A stretch of 64,000 nucleotides of DNA, taken from positions 9,881,001 through 9,945,000 of the forward strand of contig NC_072795.1 in NCBI RefSeq assembly GCF_028583425.1, in the 5' to 3' direction. Below the pieces are notes generated by a model. It was not told the origin of the DNA, did no database searches, and saw only the letters and a program-made list of their open reading frames with translations. Shown here piece by piece: positions 55,401-58,742 of this stretch. This DNA comes from Eublepharis macularius. Its lineage: Eukaryota > Chordata > Lepidosauria > Squamata > Eublepharidae. Within the stretch, counting starts at the first letter, position 1. Each line of letters opens with the position of its first letter. The position numbers were made by a program, and so were the translations under genes.

Positions 55401-56950
55401 AGGGAGCTTTGACTCTTGAGAGCTCATACCTTGGAAATCCAGTCAATCTTTAAGGTGCTATTGGACCAAGGTCTTACACTTCTTTACTCAATGAGTAATT
55501 AAAATGGGGAATTCACTGCCAGAGGATGTAATGATAGCCCCAAGCGTAGATGGCTTTAAAAGTGGATTAGACAAAATCAAGGAGGATAATCATAGAATCA
55601 TAGAGTTGGAAGGGGCCATACAGACCATCTAGTCCAACCCCCTGCCCAGTGCAGGATCAGCCTAAAGCATGGTTGTTGTGGATTTTCCGGGCTGTATGGC
55701 CGTGGTCTTGGCATTGTAGTTCCTGACGTTTTGCCAGCAGCTGTGGCTGGCATCTTCAGAGGTGTAGCACCAAAAGACAGAGATCTCTCAGTGTCACAGT
55801 GTGGAAAAGATGTTGGCAGGTCATTTATATCTACTCAGGAAAGTGGGTTTGGGCTGAGTCATCCTGTAGGAGTTTCCCAGGGTGTGGAATGCCAATGGAG
55901 GGAGGCGTCACTGTATCCTGAGGAGGTTCTTTTGCATATGGATTGGTGCTTGATATGCTAATCTTCTCTGCAGGGCTATTGTGGGATGTGGAGTATTTCG
56001 TTAGCCTGCTGTTTTGCAGGGCTGGAAGCCAAGCTCTATTCATTCTTAAAGTCTCTTCTTTCCTATTGAAATTGTGTTTATGCTTATGAATTTCAATGGC
56101 TTCCCTGTGCAATCTGACAAAGTAGTTGGAAGTGTTGTCAAGTATTTTAGTGTCCTGGAATAGGATACTGTGTCCTGTTTGAGTTAGGCTATGTTCAGCC
56201 ACTGCTGATTTTTCTGGATTGCCAAGTCTGCAGTGTCTTTCATGTTCTTTTATTCTTGTCTGGCTGCTACGCTGTGTGGCCCCGATGTAAACTTGTCCAC
56301 AGCTGCAGGGTATACGGTATACTCCTGCAGAGGTGAGGGGGGGTCTCTACTGTCTTTTGCTGAACGTAGCATCTGTTGTATTTTTCTGGTGGGTCTGAAT
56401 ACTGTTTGTAGGCTGTGCTTTTTCATAAGCTTTCCCATCTGATCAGTGGAAGATGCCTAAAGCATCTCTGACAAATATTCATCCATCCTCTTCTTGAAAA
56501 CTGTCAGTGAGGGGGAGCTCACATCCTCCCTAGGCAGCTGATTCCATGGTGACTAATGGAAACTTCCATGTTCAGAAATGGTAAACCTCTGAGTGGTGGG
56601 AGGTAAAAGCAGGGAATGGTCTTTATTGTCTTTTTTTGGCCCTGCAGAGTAAGTGGTAGCTGTTTTGAGAGACTGGAAGCTGGATTAGTGATCCAGAATA
56701 TTCTTAGAATATGTAGAAAGGTTGTACTCACTTACCGCTTTCCCTTATTTCCTTTGCAGGGGCCCGTGTCTGTCTCGGAGAGCAGCTAGCAAGAATTGAG
56801 TTTTTCATCTTCTTCACTTTCCTGCTGAGGGCATTTACTTTCCAGTTGCCGGAAGGAGTAAAAGAGCTCAGGAAAGACCCTATACTTGGGGCATCGTTGC
56901 ATCCCCATCCTTATAAGCTCTGTGCTGTTCCCCGTTGCAGTACATCATAA
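28273..56950 (+). CDS. Complete cytochrome P450 family 2 gene (CYP2J-like), nine exons
   Basis: This gene encodes a 493-aa microsomal monooxygenase that takes electrons from P450 reductase at the ER membrane and oxidises small lipophilic substrates; the substrate cannot be read from sequence. Exons: 28273-28440, 34412-34574, 36357-36506, 37126-37286, 39400-39576, 42526-42667, 46413-46600, 47259-47400, 56760-56950. Lengths and phases are the CYP2 standard and all introns are GT-AG. Residues 3-20 form the signal anchor, followed by the proline hinge PPGP (30-33). The C helix has WKQQR (120-124), the I helix AGTET (297-301), the K helix EILR (354-357), and the heme loop is [10 protein letters not shown] (428-437) with Cys435 as ligand. 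There is no stop or frameshift. A paralogue's last exon lies 13 kb upstream. CYP2J is my best subfamily guess; another non-mammalian CYP2 subfamily is possible. No canonical AATAAA follows closely. Confidence 0.95.
28441..28599 (+). other. Start of CYP2 intron 1
   Basis: Intron 1 spans 28441-34411 (5971 bp). This first part is unassigned; the rest holds the repeats listed separately. Confidence 0.5.
28600..28815. repeat. Inverted-dimer HHR-type SINE-like repeat, degenerate
   Basis: The arms ATTTGAGTCCAGCGGCACCT and the inverted AGCCACTGGACTCAAATC flank a palindromic core. The hammerhead positions read TTGATGA and CAAAA on the + strand, so both core elements are mutated. CACAAAG occurs near both borders. 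Confidence 0.65.
28816..29028. other. Unassigned intron 1 DNA
   Basis: Contains the left copy of the L1 target duplication at 29013-29028. Confidence 0.4.
29029..30244 (+). mobile_element. 5'-truncated L1 LINE (ORF2 C-terminus, 3' UTR, tail)
   Basis: The frame 29037-29531 is the C-terminal end of L1 ORF2: [20 protein letters not shown] (the cysteine-rich motif), [18 protein letters not shown] and [12 protein letters not shown] 3' UTR of about 650 bp with a purine-rich part and an (AAAAT)n tail follows. A 16-bp duplication, AAAATAGTCTCCAAGT, lies at 29013-29028 and 30245-30260, so the insertion is complete and was made by target-primed reverse transcription. The open frame suggests a young copy. 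Confidence 0.9.
30261..30737. repeat. Intron 1 DNA with a short palindromic repeat
   Basis: At about 30540-30622, AATCCTAAACAGAGTTATGC and its inverted partner form a palindrome around AATCAATCGGC. The same family is at 36925-37022 and in part at 47880-47930. The rest is unassigned. Confidence 0.55.
30738..31158. mobile_element. Non-autonomous hAT-type transposon, 421 bp
   Basis: The ends TAGAGATGGGCATGATC and GATCGTGCCCATCTCTA are inverted. Flanks CCCTGCAC (30730-30737) and CTCTGCAC (31159-31166) match at 7 of 8 positions. The interior matches the last third of the 19667-20809 element. Confidence 0.88.
31167..31374. other. Unassigned intron 1 DNA
   Basis: Nothing recognised. Confidence 0.3.
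31375..31575 (+). repeat. 5S rRNA-derived SINE, diverged
   Basis: AAGCATGGTCAGTCCAAGTTAG then TAATTGGGTGGGAGACTATC parallels the internal promoter region of 5S rRNA (AGCAGGGTCGGGCC then TACTTGGATGGGAGACC). This is characteristic of SINE3-type elements in squamates. Better copies are at 45650-45860 and, antisense, 47495-47710. Confidence 0.65.
31576..31733. other. Unassigned AT-rich spacer
   Basis: AATAATAAT-rich stretch; nothing recognised. Confidence 0.3.
31734..32191 (-). mobile_element. Non-autonomous Helitron, antisense
   Basis: Read on the - strand, it ends with GGGTATCAAGCTAG (CTAG is the CTRR-type 3' end of Helitrons). At the other end is GACACTTGTC, the reverse of the AAGACAAGTGTC start seen at 51145. 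It shares AAATTCACCCC and ACAGTATGCAGTTGC-type blocks with the better copy at 51145-52460. There is no coding region. Confidence 0.6.
32192..33490 (+). repeat. Helitron-like start followed by a G/C-rich minisatellite
   Basis: TCCTAAGACATAAAAGGCTA at 32192 resembles a Helitron 5' end abutting the previous one. From about 32440 to 33200 a roughly 120-bp unit repeats about six times. It holds CTCTCAAGCCACTGGCCTTG and GGCCAGCCAGGCTGTAGGAT followed by a G-rich part with AGGGGGGAAGG. The overlapping long ORFs here come from this repetition and are not genes. After the array, 33320-33490 has sequence also typical of the Helitron family. The right border was not found. Confidence 0.55.
33491..33660. 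repeat. Short tandem repeat block
   Basis: TTCTTGGACTGGAATGACAGG occurs twice, with GAATGACAGG or GAATGACTGC in between, an irregular period of about 35-65 bp. Confidence 0.5.
33661..34129. other. Unassigned intron 1 DNA
   Basis: G-rich section with GGAGGGAGGG runs near 33810-33870. No gene. Confidence 0.3.
34130..34375 (+). repeat. LINE 3' untranslated end (CR1/L2-like)
   Basis: TTTCAGCATTTCCTCAACTC then TGTATTGGACTTCTG, ending in GAGCCTCAATGAGAAAGGCAG. It matches the fuller copy at 57620-57960 and the stub at 46960-47040. Confidence 0.55.
34412..34574 (+). CDS. CYP2 exon 2
   Basis: Residues 57-111 (last codon split, phase 1). [15 protein letters not shown] then [15 protein letters not shown]. 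The 163-bp length is invariant in the CYP2 family. Acceptor GGCAG, donor GTAAGT. Confidence 0.94.
34575..35120 (+). other. CYP2 intron 2, first part
   Basis: Intron 2 is 34575-36356. This part is unassigned and ends at the MITE. Confidence 0.4.
35121..35238. mobile_element. Palindromic Harbinger-type MITE, 118 bp
   Basis: GGGCCAAGCTACACATGACG at the left and its exact reverse complement at the right; the arms continue for about 45 bp. TTA lies on both sides (35118-35120, 35239-35241). A near-identical copy is at 45400-45517. Confidence 0.9.
35242..36356 (+). other. CYP2 intron 2, second part
   Basis: Unassigned. Includes a T-run near 35667 and GTGTGTGTGTG followed by a G-run near 35784-35802. 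Confidence 0.4.
36357..36506 (+). CDS. CYP2 exon 3 (C helix)
   Basis: Residues 111-161. [20 protein letters not shown] carries the C-helix WxxxR pair (W120, R124) that contacts a heme propionate. [15 protein letters not shown] follows. 150 bp, the family standard; donor GTATGA. Confidence 0.95.
36507..37125 (+). repeat. CYP2 intron 3 with a palindromic repeat
   Basis: 619 bp. At about 36925-37022, CAATCCTATGGAGAGTTACT and its inverted partner flank CCCATTGAAGTCAATGG, a short palindrome of the same family as 30540-30622. Confidence 0.55.
37126..37286 (+). CDS. CYP2 exon 4
   Basis: Residues 161-214. [20 protein letters not shown] (E helix) then [19 protein letters not shown]. 161 bp, ends in phase 0; acceptor TTACAG, donor GTAAGT. 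Confidence 0.94.
37287..37843 (+). other. CYP2 intron 4, first part
   Basis: Intron 4 is 37287-39399. Unassigned here; the left target duplication of the next repeat is 37833-37843. Confidence 0.4.
37844..37980. repeat. HHR-SINE inverted dimer lacking the ribozyme, with target duplication
   Basis: The arms GAGTCCAGTAGCACCTTTAAG and the inverted CTTAAAGGTGCTACTGGACTC meet at GTAGCATAAAG, where the hammerhead segment of the family would begin. The + end has ACAGACTAACACGGCTAAC. An 11-bp duplication ACTATAAGAGT flanks it (37833-37843, 37981-37991), so the dimer went in as one unit. Confidence 0.85.
37992..38577 (+). other. CYP2 intron 4, middle part
   Basis: Unassigned; short ORFs without motifs. 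Confidence 0.3.
38578..38735. mobile_element. Palindromic MITE (TTGGATAATGCACTT family)
   Basis: GTTGGATAATGCACTTTCAA and the inverted AAAAGTGCATTATCCAATG, with outer GCTTCCACACGCG matched by TGTGTGGAAAC. Sister of 17405-17585. No clear duplication. Confidence 0.7.
38736..39399 (+). other. CYP2 intron 4, last part
   Basis: Unassigned. The long - strand frame across 39055-39708 is a shadow that overlaps exon 5. Confidence 0.4.
39400..39576 (+). CDS. CYP2 exon 5
   Basis: Residues 215-273. [18 protein letters not shown] then [15 protein letters not shown], matching the F-G loop and G helix region of CYP2 enzymes. 177 bp in phase 0 on both sides; acceptor GCTGTAG, donor GTAAGT. Confidence 0.95.
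39577..39727 (+). other. CYP2 intron 5, start
   Basis: Intron 5 is 39577-42525. Unassigned here. Confidence 0.3.
39728..40000 (-). repeat. tRNA-derived SINE, near full length, antisense
   Basis: It runs from the tail (ATTTGATTTATATACCGCCC) through ACCCTGTGAGGTGGGTGGGG to the tRNA-like head (AACCACTACACCAAACTGGC), read on the - strand. Reference copy for the family in this window. Confidence 0.75.
40001..41139 (+). other. CYP2 intron 5, unassigned
   Basis: A SINE tail stub with AATAATAATAAT and ATTTGATTTATATACCAC is at about 40384-40425. A stub of the palindromic AATCCTA family (GGAGTAACGCTGCATAGGAT) is near 41002. Nothing else. Confidence 0.4.
41140..41490 (+). mobile_element. RTE/BovB-type LINE fragment, sense
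   Basis: The + strand encodes [20 protein letters not shown] and [11 protein letters not shown], the C-terminal signature of RTE-clade ORFs, with stops. It faces the better copy at 41785-42330 in inverted orientation. Confidence 0.75.
41535..41785 (-). repeat. HHR-SINE copy split by a PLE insertion
   Basis: The left part 41535-41609 (GAGTCCAGTAGCACCTTTAAG to AATCACAGTTCT) and the right part 41763-41785 (AATCACAGTTCTCTTCGTCAG) form one copy once the PLE between them is removed. The duplicated AATCACAGTTCT (41598-41609, 41763-41774) is the PLE target site. It falls in the stem II loop of the hammerhead-like motif of the host repeat. Confidence 0.8.
41610..41762 (-). mobile_element. Short 5'-truncated PLE insertion carrying a mutated hammerhead
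   Basis: 153 bp of PLE end sequence on the - strand, from GATCTCTGTCTTTTGGTGC through the ribozyme region (41695-41736) to the terminus ATGTATTGTTGAAGGC read on +. The 12-bp target duplication is AATCACAGTTCT. The ribozyme core reads CTGAAGT instead of CTGAAGA, so the invariant A9 is lost. Confidence 0.85.
41785..42330 (-). mobile_element. RTE/BovB-type LINE fragment (ORF C-terminus)
   Basis: The - strand encodes [53 protein letters not shown] and [18 protein letters not shown], the diagnostic tail of BovB/RTE reverse transcriptase ORFs. Open for 194 codons. 5'-truncated. Confidence 0.88.
42331..42525 (+). other. CYP2 intron 5, end
   Basis: A (GTT)n tract at about 42498-42512 forms part of the polypyrimidine region before the acceptor. 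Confidence 0.4.
42526..42667 (+). CDS. CYP2 exon 6 (I helix)
   Basis: Residues 274-321. [20 protein letters not shown] contains the oxygen-activation motif AGTET (297-301). 142 bp, ends in phase 1; acceptor AACAG, donor GTAAGA. Confidence 0.96.
42668..43059 (+). other. CYP2 intron 6, first part
   Basis: Intron 6 is 42668-46412. Unassigned G/C-richer stretch. Confidence 0.3.
43060..43400 (+). repeat. LINE 3' end (L2/CR1-like)
   Basis: GAGAGGGCCTTCTCAGTAGT then CTTTGCCTGGCATTCCCTCA and a T-rich tail, ending GAAAGGCGGGGTGAAAATC. Typical of a sauropsid LINE 3' end; clade unsure. Confidence 0.5.
43401..43969 (+). other. CYP2 intron 6, unassigned
   Basis: Nothing recognised. Confidence 0.3.
43970..44500 (-). 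repeat. tRNA-derived SINE, antisense, interrupted
   Basis: TATGAAGCTGCCTTTTACTA opens the tail. GAGGATTGAACCTGAGACCC (the reverse of a tRNA B box region) and CTCTGCATGGGTCC close the head near 44430-44470. About 250 bp of unrelated DNA lies between the two. Confidence 0.6.
44501..45399 (+). other. CYP2 intron 6, unassigned
   Basis: The 138-codon - strand frame at 44889-45305 has no recognisable motif and no homologous repeat in the window. Confidence 0.3.
45400..45517. mobile_element. Palindromic Harbinger-type MITE, 118 bp
   Basis: Near-identical to 35121-35238. The flanking triplets (GGA and GTA) do not match, so the duplication has mutated or one end was lost. Confidence 0.85.
45518..45649 (+). 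other. CYP2 intron 6, short spacer
   Basis: Nothing recognised. Confidence 0.3.
45650..45860 (+). repeat. 5S rRNA-derived SINE
   Basis: GCCTGATCTCATCAAAACC then CAGGGTCAGCCTTGGTTAG and TGGATGGGAGACC correspond to the 5S rRNA internal promoter. The unrelated body (GCAATGGCAAACCACCTCTG) and tail follow. Confidence 0.8.
45861..46412 (+). other. CYP2 intron 6, end
   Basis: Unassigned. Confidence 0.3.
46413..46600 (+). CDS. CYP2 exon 7 (K helix)
   Basis: Residues 321-383. [19 protein letters not shown] carries the invariant ExxR pair (E354, R357). [20 protein letters not shown] follows. 188 bp, phase 1 in and phase 0 out; donor GTATAG. Confidence 0.95.
46601..47258 (+). other. CYP2 intron 7
   Basis: 658 bp. 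A LINE 3' stub with GTAATCCACCTTGAGTCTG is at about 46975-47035. The rest is unassigned. Confidence 0.45.
47259..47400 (+). CDS. CYP2 exon 8
   Basis: Residues 384-431. [20 protein letters not shown] (the PxxF meander; FNPNHF here) then AFLPFGAG, the start of the heme loop. 142 bp; donor GTAAAC. Confidence 0.95.
47401..47494 (+). other. CYP2 intron 8, start
   Basis: Intron 8 is 47401-56759 (9359 bp) and holds most of the PLE material. Confidence 0.5.
47495..47710 (-). repeat. 5S rRNA-derived SINE, antisense
   Basis: The - strand reads AGCAGAGTCAGCCTTGGTTAG and TAATTGGATGGGATGTCTCC after TCAGAAGCTA, the 5S-derived head. The tail is near 47500. Confidence 0.8.
47711..47981 (+). other. CYP2 intron 8, unassigned with a palindrome stub
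   Basis: GAAATCCTAAGCAGAGTAAC with its inverted partner is at about 47882-47926. The left copy of the PLE target duplication GATGTCATTACT is at 47970-47981. Confidence 0.5.
48035..48075 (-). ncRNA. Hammerhead-type ribozyme motif of PLE, core intact
   Basis: On the - strand: stem I CCU, CUGAAGA, one extra U, stem II GCCAGC/GCUGGC with a seven-base loop, GAAA, minimal stem III ACGU, C17 at 48038 as predicted cleavage site, and stem I return AGG. Hammerheads in PLE terminal repeats are established. That this sequence cleaves is inferred. Confidence 0.6.
48144..49385 (-). pseudogene. PLE ORF: reverse transcriptase second half and GIY-YIG endonuclease
   Basis: The PLE-coding part of the - strand frame has about 415 residues. 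[20 protein letters not shown] leads to the RT catalytic box [10 protein letters not shown]. The thumb-like region follows ([39 protein letters not shown]). Then come the linker ([15 protein letters not shown]) and the GIY-YIG nuclease with [20 protein letters not shown] and the arginine/glutamate helix [10 protein letters not shown]. The CxC pair is typical of PLE nucleases. It has no stop but lacks the RT N-terminus, which sits inverted on the other strand, so it cannot make a complete protein. The frame continues artificially to 49568 across the inversion joint. Confidence 0.88.
49440..49771 (+). pseudogene. PLE reverse transcriptase N-terminal half, inverted segment
   Basis: The + strand encodes LYGLPKIHK, then [19 protein letters not shown] and [19 protein letters not shown], the RT motifs that should precede [10 protein letters not shown] in the - strand piece. 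It ends at FHHCLTT, where sequence jumps directly to the PLE 3' end. It is the missing half of the neighbouring ORF. Confidence 0.85.
49902..49942 (+). ncRNA. Hammerhead-type ribozyme motif of PLE, core intact
   Basis: CTGAAGA is at 49905-49911, the GCCAGC/GCTGGC stem follows, GAAA is at 49932-49935, and the ACGT mini-stem ends before C49939, the predicted cleavage base. Stem I is CCT (49902-49904) with AGG (49940-49942). Beyond an internal loop, TTTTGG (49889-49894) can pair with CCAAGA downstream. The self-complementary ACGU suggests that a dimeric RNA would be the active form, as for other short-stem-III hammerheads. Confidence 0.6.
50043..50119 (+). other. Short spacer in CYP2 intron 8
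   Basis: Nothing recognised. Confidence 0.3.
50120..51080 (+). mobile_element. L2 LINE 3' end (RT C-terminus and tail)
   Basis: The + strand encodes [51 protein letters not shown] and [19 protein letters not shown], hallmarks of the L2 ORF2 end, split over frames. The tail TGAATAAATAAATAAATAAA is at about 51057-51080. Confidence 0.85.
51081..51144. other. Spacer before the Helitron
   Basis: Nothing recognised. Confidence 0.3.
51145..52460 (+). mobile_element. Non-autonomous Helitron interrupted by a hAT element
   Basis: It starts TCTATCTATCTATATAAAG (5'-TC) and ends ATCAAGCTAG followed by T (CTRR-type 3' end). No duplication is expected for Helitrons. It contains two related CATTTGCATATGCA blocks. 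The hAT element at 51582-52403 is inserted within it; without that it is about 490 bp. The sister copy, antisense, is 31734-32191. Confidence 0.65.
51582..52403. mobile_element. Non-autonomous hAT-type transposon, 822 bp
   Basis: The ends TAGAGATGGTCACAAAC and TTCATGCCCATCTCTA are inverted. The exact 8-bp duplication ATTATAAC is at 51574-51581 and 52404-52411. Two near-identical blocks of about 95 bp (CCTGAGCAGGCAGCAGGAAA to ACTTGAAGGGATAGATCCC type) are tandemly repeated inside. Close to 21637-22519. Confidence 0.92.
52461..53389 (+). other. CYP2 intron 8, unassigned
   Basis: A small local duplication of GAATATCTTTCTRTGATAAG is at about 52740-52840. Otherwise nothing. Confidence 0.4.
53390..53560 (-). 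repeat. LINE 3'-end fragment (L2/CR1-like), antisense
   Basis: AATTTATTAGATTTCTTGC and GAGCGGGCTCAGGGTGGG match the fragment at 19505-19640. Confidence 0.55.
53561..53639 (+). other. Short spacer in CYP2 intron 8
   Basis: Nothing recognised. Confidence 0.3.
53640..53830 (-). repeat. 5S rRNA-derived SINE, antisense, diverged
   Basis: GACTTATGGAGACCCCATAG with TTTGCCATTGCCTGCCTC, then CTCTGCTTAACTCCC near the 5S-like head. Same family as 47495-47710. Confidence 0.65.
53831..54974 (+). other. CYP2 intron 8, unassigned
   Basis: No gene or repeat family recognised. Confidence 0.3.
54975..55175. repeat. HHR-SINE inverted dimer with two facing ribozyme-like motifs
   Basis: TAGCCGTGTTAGTCTG and GAGCACCTATAAGACTAAC open the left arm. 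A - strand hammerhead-like motif (55057-55096) and a + strand one (55110-55148) face each other around 55100. The right arm is truncated soon after the ribozyme. Confidence 0.7.
55057..55096 (-). ncRNA. Hammerhead-like motif, family 2
   Basis: On the - strand: stem I GUGU, CUGAAGA, extra A, stem II GUGAGC/GCUCAU, GAAA, GCUC, return AUAU. Stem I pairs with two G-U wobbles. Core intact. The facing + copy at 55110-55148 has GAAA followed by ACTT, so its stem III is lost. Confidence 0.45.
55176..55261 (+). other. Short spacer in CYP2 intron 8
   Basis: Nothing recognised. Confidence 0.3.
55262..55480. repeat. HHR-SINE inverted dimer, degenerate
   Basis: GGTCCACTAGCACCTTAAAG and the inverted CTTTAAGGTGCTATTGGACC form the arms. 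The centre has the palindrome around TTATTAGATAAGATGTTAG. The ribozyme core reads ATGACGA and TTGAGAG, both mutated. Confidence 0.65.
55481..55659. mobile_element. CR1 LINE fragments
   Basis: About 55495-55590 is CR1-coding on + ([20 protein letters not shown]). From 55591 (CATAGAATCATAGAGTTGG) it is the CR1 3' end antisense, continuing at 56466 after the PLE. Confidence 0.7.
55671..56454 (-). mobile_element. 5'-truncated PLE inserted in a CR1 copy
   Basis: 784 bp with the 11-bp duplication GCCTAAAGCAT (55660-55670, 56455-56465). The - strand encodes the end of the [25 protein letters not shown], a frameshifted GIY-YIG region (a 2-nt gain in the G-run near 56337), then [20 protein letters not shown] to the stop. 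About 90% similar by eye to the 47982 copy. The hammerhead region at 55721-55762 reads CAAAAC where CGAAAC is expected, losing core G12. Confidence 0.88.
56466..56560 (-). mobile_element. CR1 LINE 3' end, continued
   Basis: CTCTGACAAATATTCATCC and TAGGCAGCTGATTCC match 17795-17880. It joins to 55591-55659 when the PLE is removed. Confidence 0.8.
56561..56759 (+). other. CYP2 intron 8, end
   Basis: Polypyrimidine tract TTTCCCTTATTTCCTTTGCAG precedes exon 9. Confidence 0.5.
56760..56950 (+). CDS. CYP2 exon 9 (heme-binding, C-terminus)
   Basis: Residues 431-493. The split Gly codon completes [10 protein letters not shown]; Cys435 is the thiolate ligand. [19 protein letters not shown] (L helix) and [16 protein letters not shown] follow, then TAA at 56948-56950. 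Confidence 0.96.
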
Positions 56951-58026
56951 AATATTAGAGATGCACCTTTGTTACAGCCAGTTTCTCCTTCATTCCTTTC
57001 ACAGGGAGCTGCTGTAGCATAGTGTGAATCAGCGCTCTGCTATTTCAAATCCTGCTACTGCCATGAGCTCAATAGGTGGCCTTGGATAAGCCACTCTTCT
57101 CAGCCCCAGCTCCCCAGCTGTATTGCGGGGATGATAATAATAACACTGACTTTGTTCACCACTCTGAATGAGGCACTAATCTGTCTAGAAAAGCCATATA
57201 TAACCGCAGTTATTATTTAATGTTGCTCTTACCTGCTGTATTCATTCTGTCCTCAGTTTGTCTGTCAGAGCTTGACTGATGCCTTCTCAAGATGGAATTC
57301 AGGCAGCCCTGTGATGTTCTTATTACACTCGCTTAGTGTAATAGTTAAAAGTGGCAAGGCTGTAATCTAGAGAACCAGGTTCGATTCTCCACTCTTTCAC
57401 TTAAAGTGAGCTGAGTGACCTTGGGTCAGTCACAGCTTTTCAGAGCCCTCTCAGCCCCCACCCCTCACAGGGTGATTGTTGTGAGGAGAGCCCCCACACT
57501 CTTGGCTTTCCGCAAACAATGCATAACCAAATTATTCAAAAAGGCTTTTTACTCATATAGGAGGGCTGTATTGTAGGGAGGAGGTCTCAGATGCTTCACT
57601 AATGAGTTAGGAACTATCGATTTCACCATTATGTTGCCTTACGTATTAGCTGTTGCTTTAAATATGTACTCCTATATATTACCTGTGCTTCATGTTGTCT
57701 AATGTCAGTCCTAGAATTGATTATGTTCTGCTTCAGCATTTCTTCAACTCTGTATTGGATCTTGGTCATGCTATGTCTTTGTAAACTTGTATTCATTTAC
57801 CCTATGACGTTGTTTATGGAAATGTCCTTGAAACTGTATGGAAATGCCTGCCCTTGTCCTTGCTACCGATTGTACTAATCTCACACTATGTAATCCACCT
57901 TGAGTCTCAGCGAAGAAAGCAGACTATAAATGACATAAATGACATAAATGAAATAAATAAATAAATAATAACACACTTCATAAACCACTCAGAGTGGGTG
58001 TTGTCCTGAAGGGCAGTATATAAATC

Positions 58027-58069
<43 letters not shown>

Positions 58070-58070
58070 C
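56951..58070 (+). repeat. 3' flank of CYP2: SINE and LINE tails
   Basis: About 57000-57200 is a tRNA-like SINE in sense orientation (GGAGCTGCTGTAGCATAGTG to GCAGTTATTATT). 57330-57490 is the body of the tRNA SINE of 39728. 57500-57960 is a LINE 3' end (TTCTTCAACTCTGTATTGG, TCCACCTTGAGTCTCAGCG, AAATAAATAAATAA). 57965-58035 is another SINE tail ending in an (ATT)n tract at 58026-58067. No canonical polyadenylation signal is placed with confidence. Confidence 0.6.
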
Positions 58071-58447
58071 TTATTTCTAATTTGAAGTTTTCAAACAAAT
58101 GCTCAACACAGAATTCTTGTGACATGGAAATTAAAAAGTTCCCAAGTCCTCTATAATGTTGTTTGTGACTTCTTTCCTCAGTTTGGACAACAGATGCAAA
58201 ACTGAGCTACTTTGCAATATTCTATTAAAACAGCCATAATTCTAATTAATATGGAATTAAGAAGGTGAATTCCTGCAATATAAGATATTTTTAATGCAAC
58301 TCAATGCAGATTCTTCCGGTTTTCTTTTTTGCAAAATCACAAATCAGTAAATAGAGTGAAATCCAATAAGGCAACCAATAAAAATATTATGAATGTGTTG
58401 CATAAGGTGACCCTTGAAATATCAAGGAGCCCTAAACTGGCATCTAA
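58071..58447. other. Unassigned DNA
   Basis: Nothing recognised. Confidence 0.3.
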
Positions 58448-58742
58448 GAGTCACACTATAGAAGAGGCGCCTGACACATCCAGGATATGCATCAGTTTCC
58501 CACAAGCTTCCACAGGAAATGTAGTGAGAAGGAAGCTCTGTCAGGGATAAGAGGGAGAATCCCCCTCTCCCGGGCAGGGATTCTTTCTCTAGGTAGCTCA
58601 TCTAGTCTGCTCAACTCCCTCTTGCTGCTGCCAGCATACTTGGCTCCCTGACAGAGGTTCCTTCTCATGCCATTTCCTACGGAAACTTGCAGGAAACTGG
58701 CTCCTGTCCTCCACGTGACAGGCGTCTCTTCTAGTTTGGCTC
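58448..58742. mobile_element. Harbinger-type MITE, 295 bp
   Basis: It starts GAGTCACACTATAGAAGAGG and ends CTTCTAGTTTGGCTC, inverted with mismatches. Arms with ATGCATCAGTTTCC against GGAAACTTGCAGG continue inward. Flanking triplets TAA and TGA differ at one base. Confidence 0.65.
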
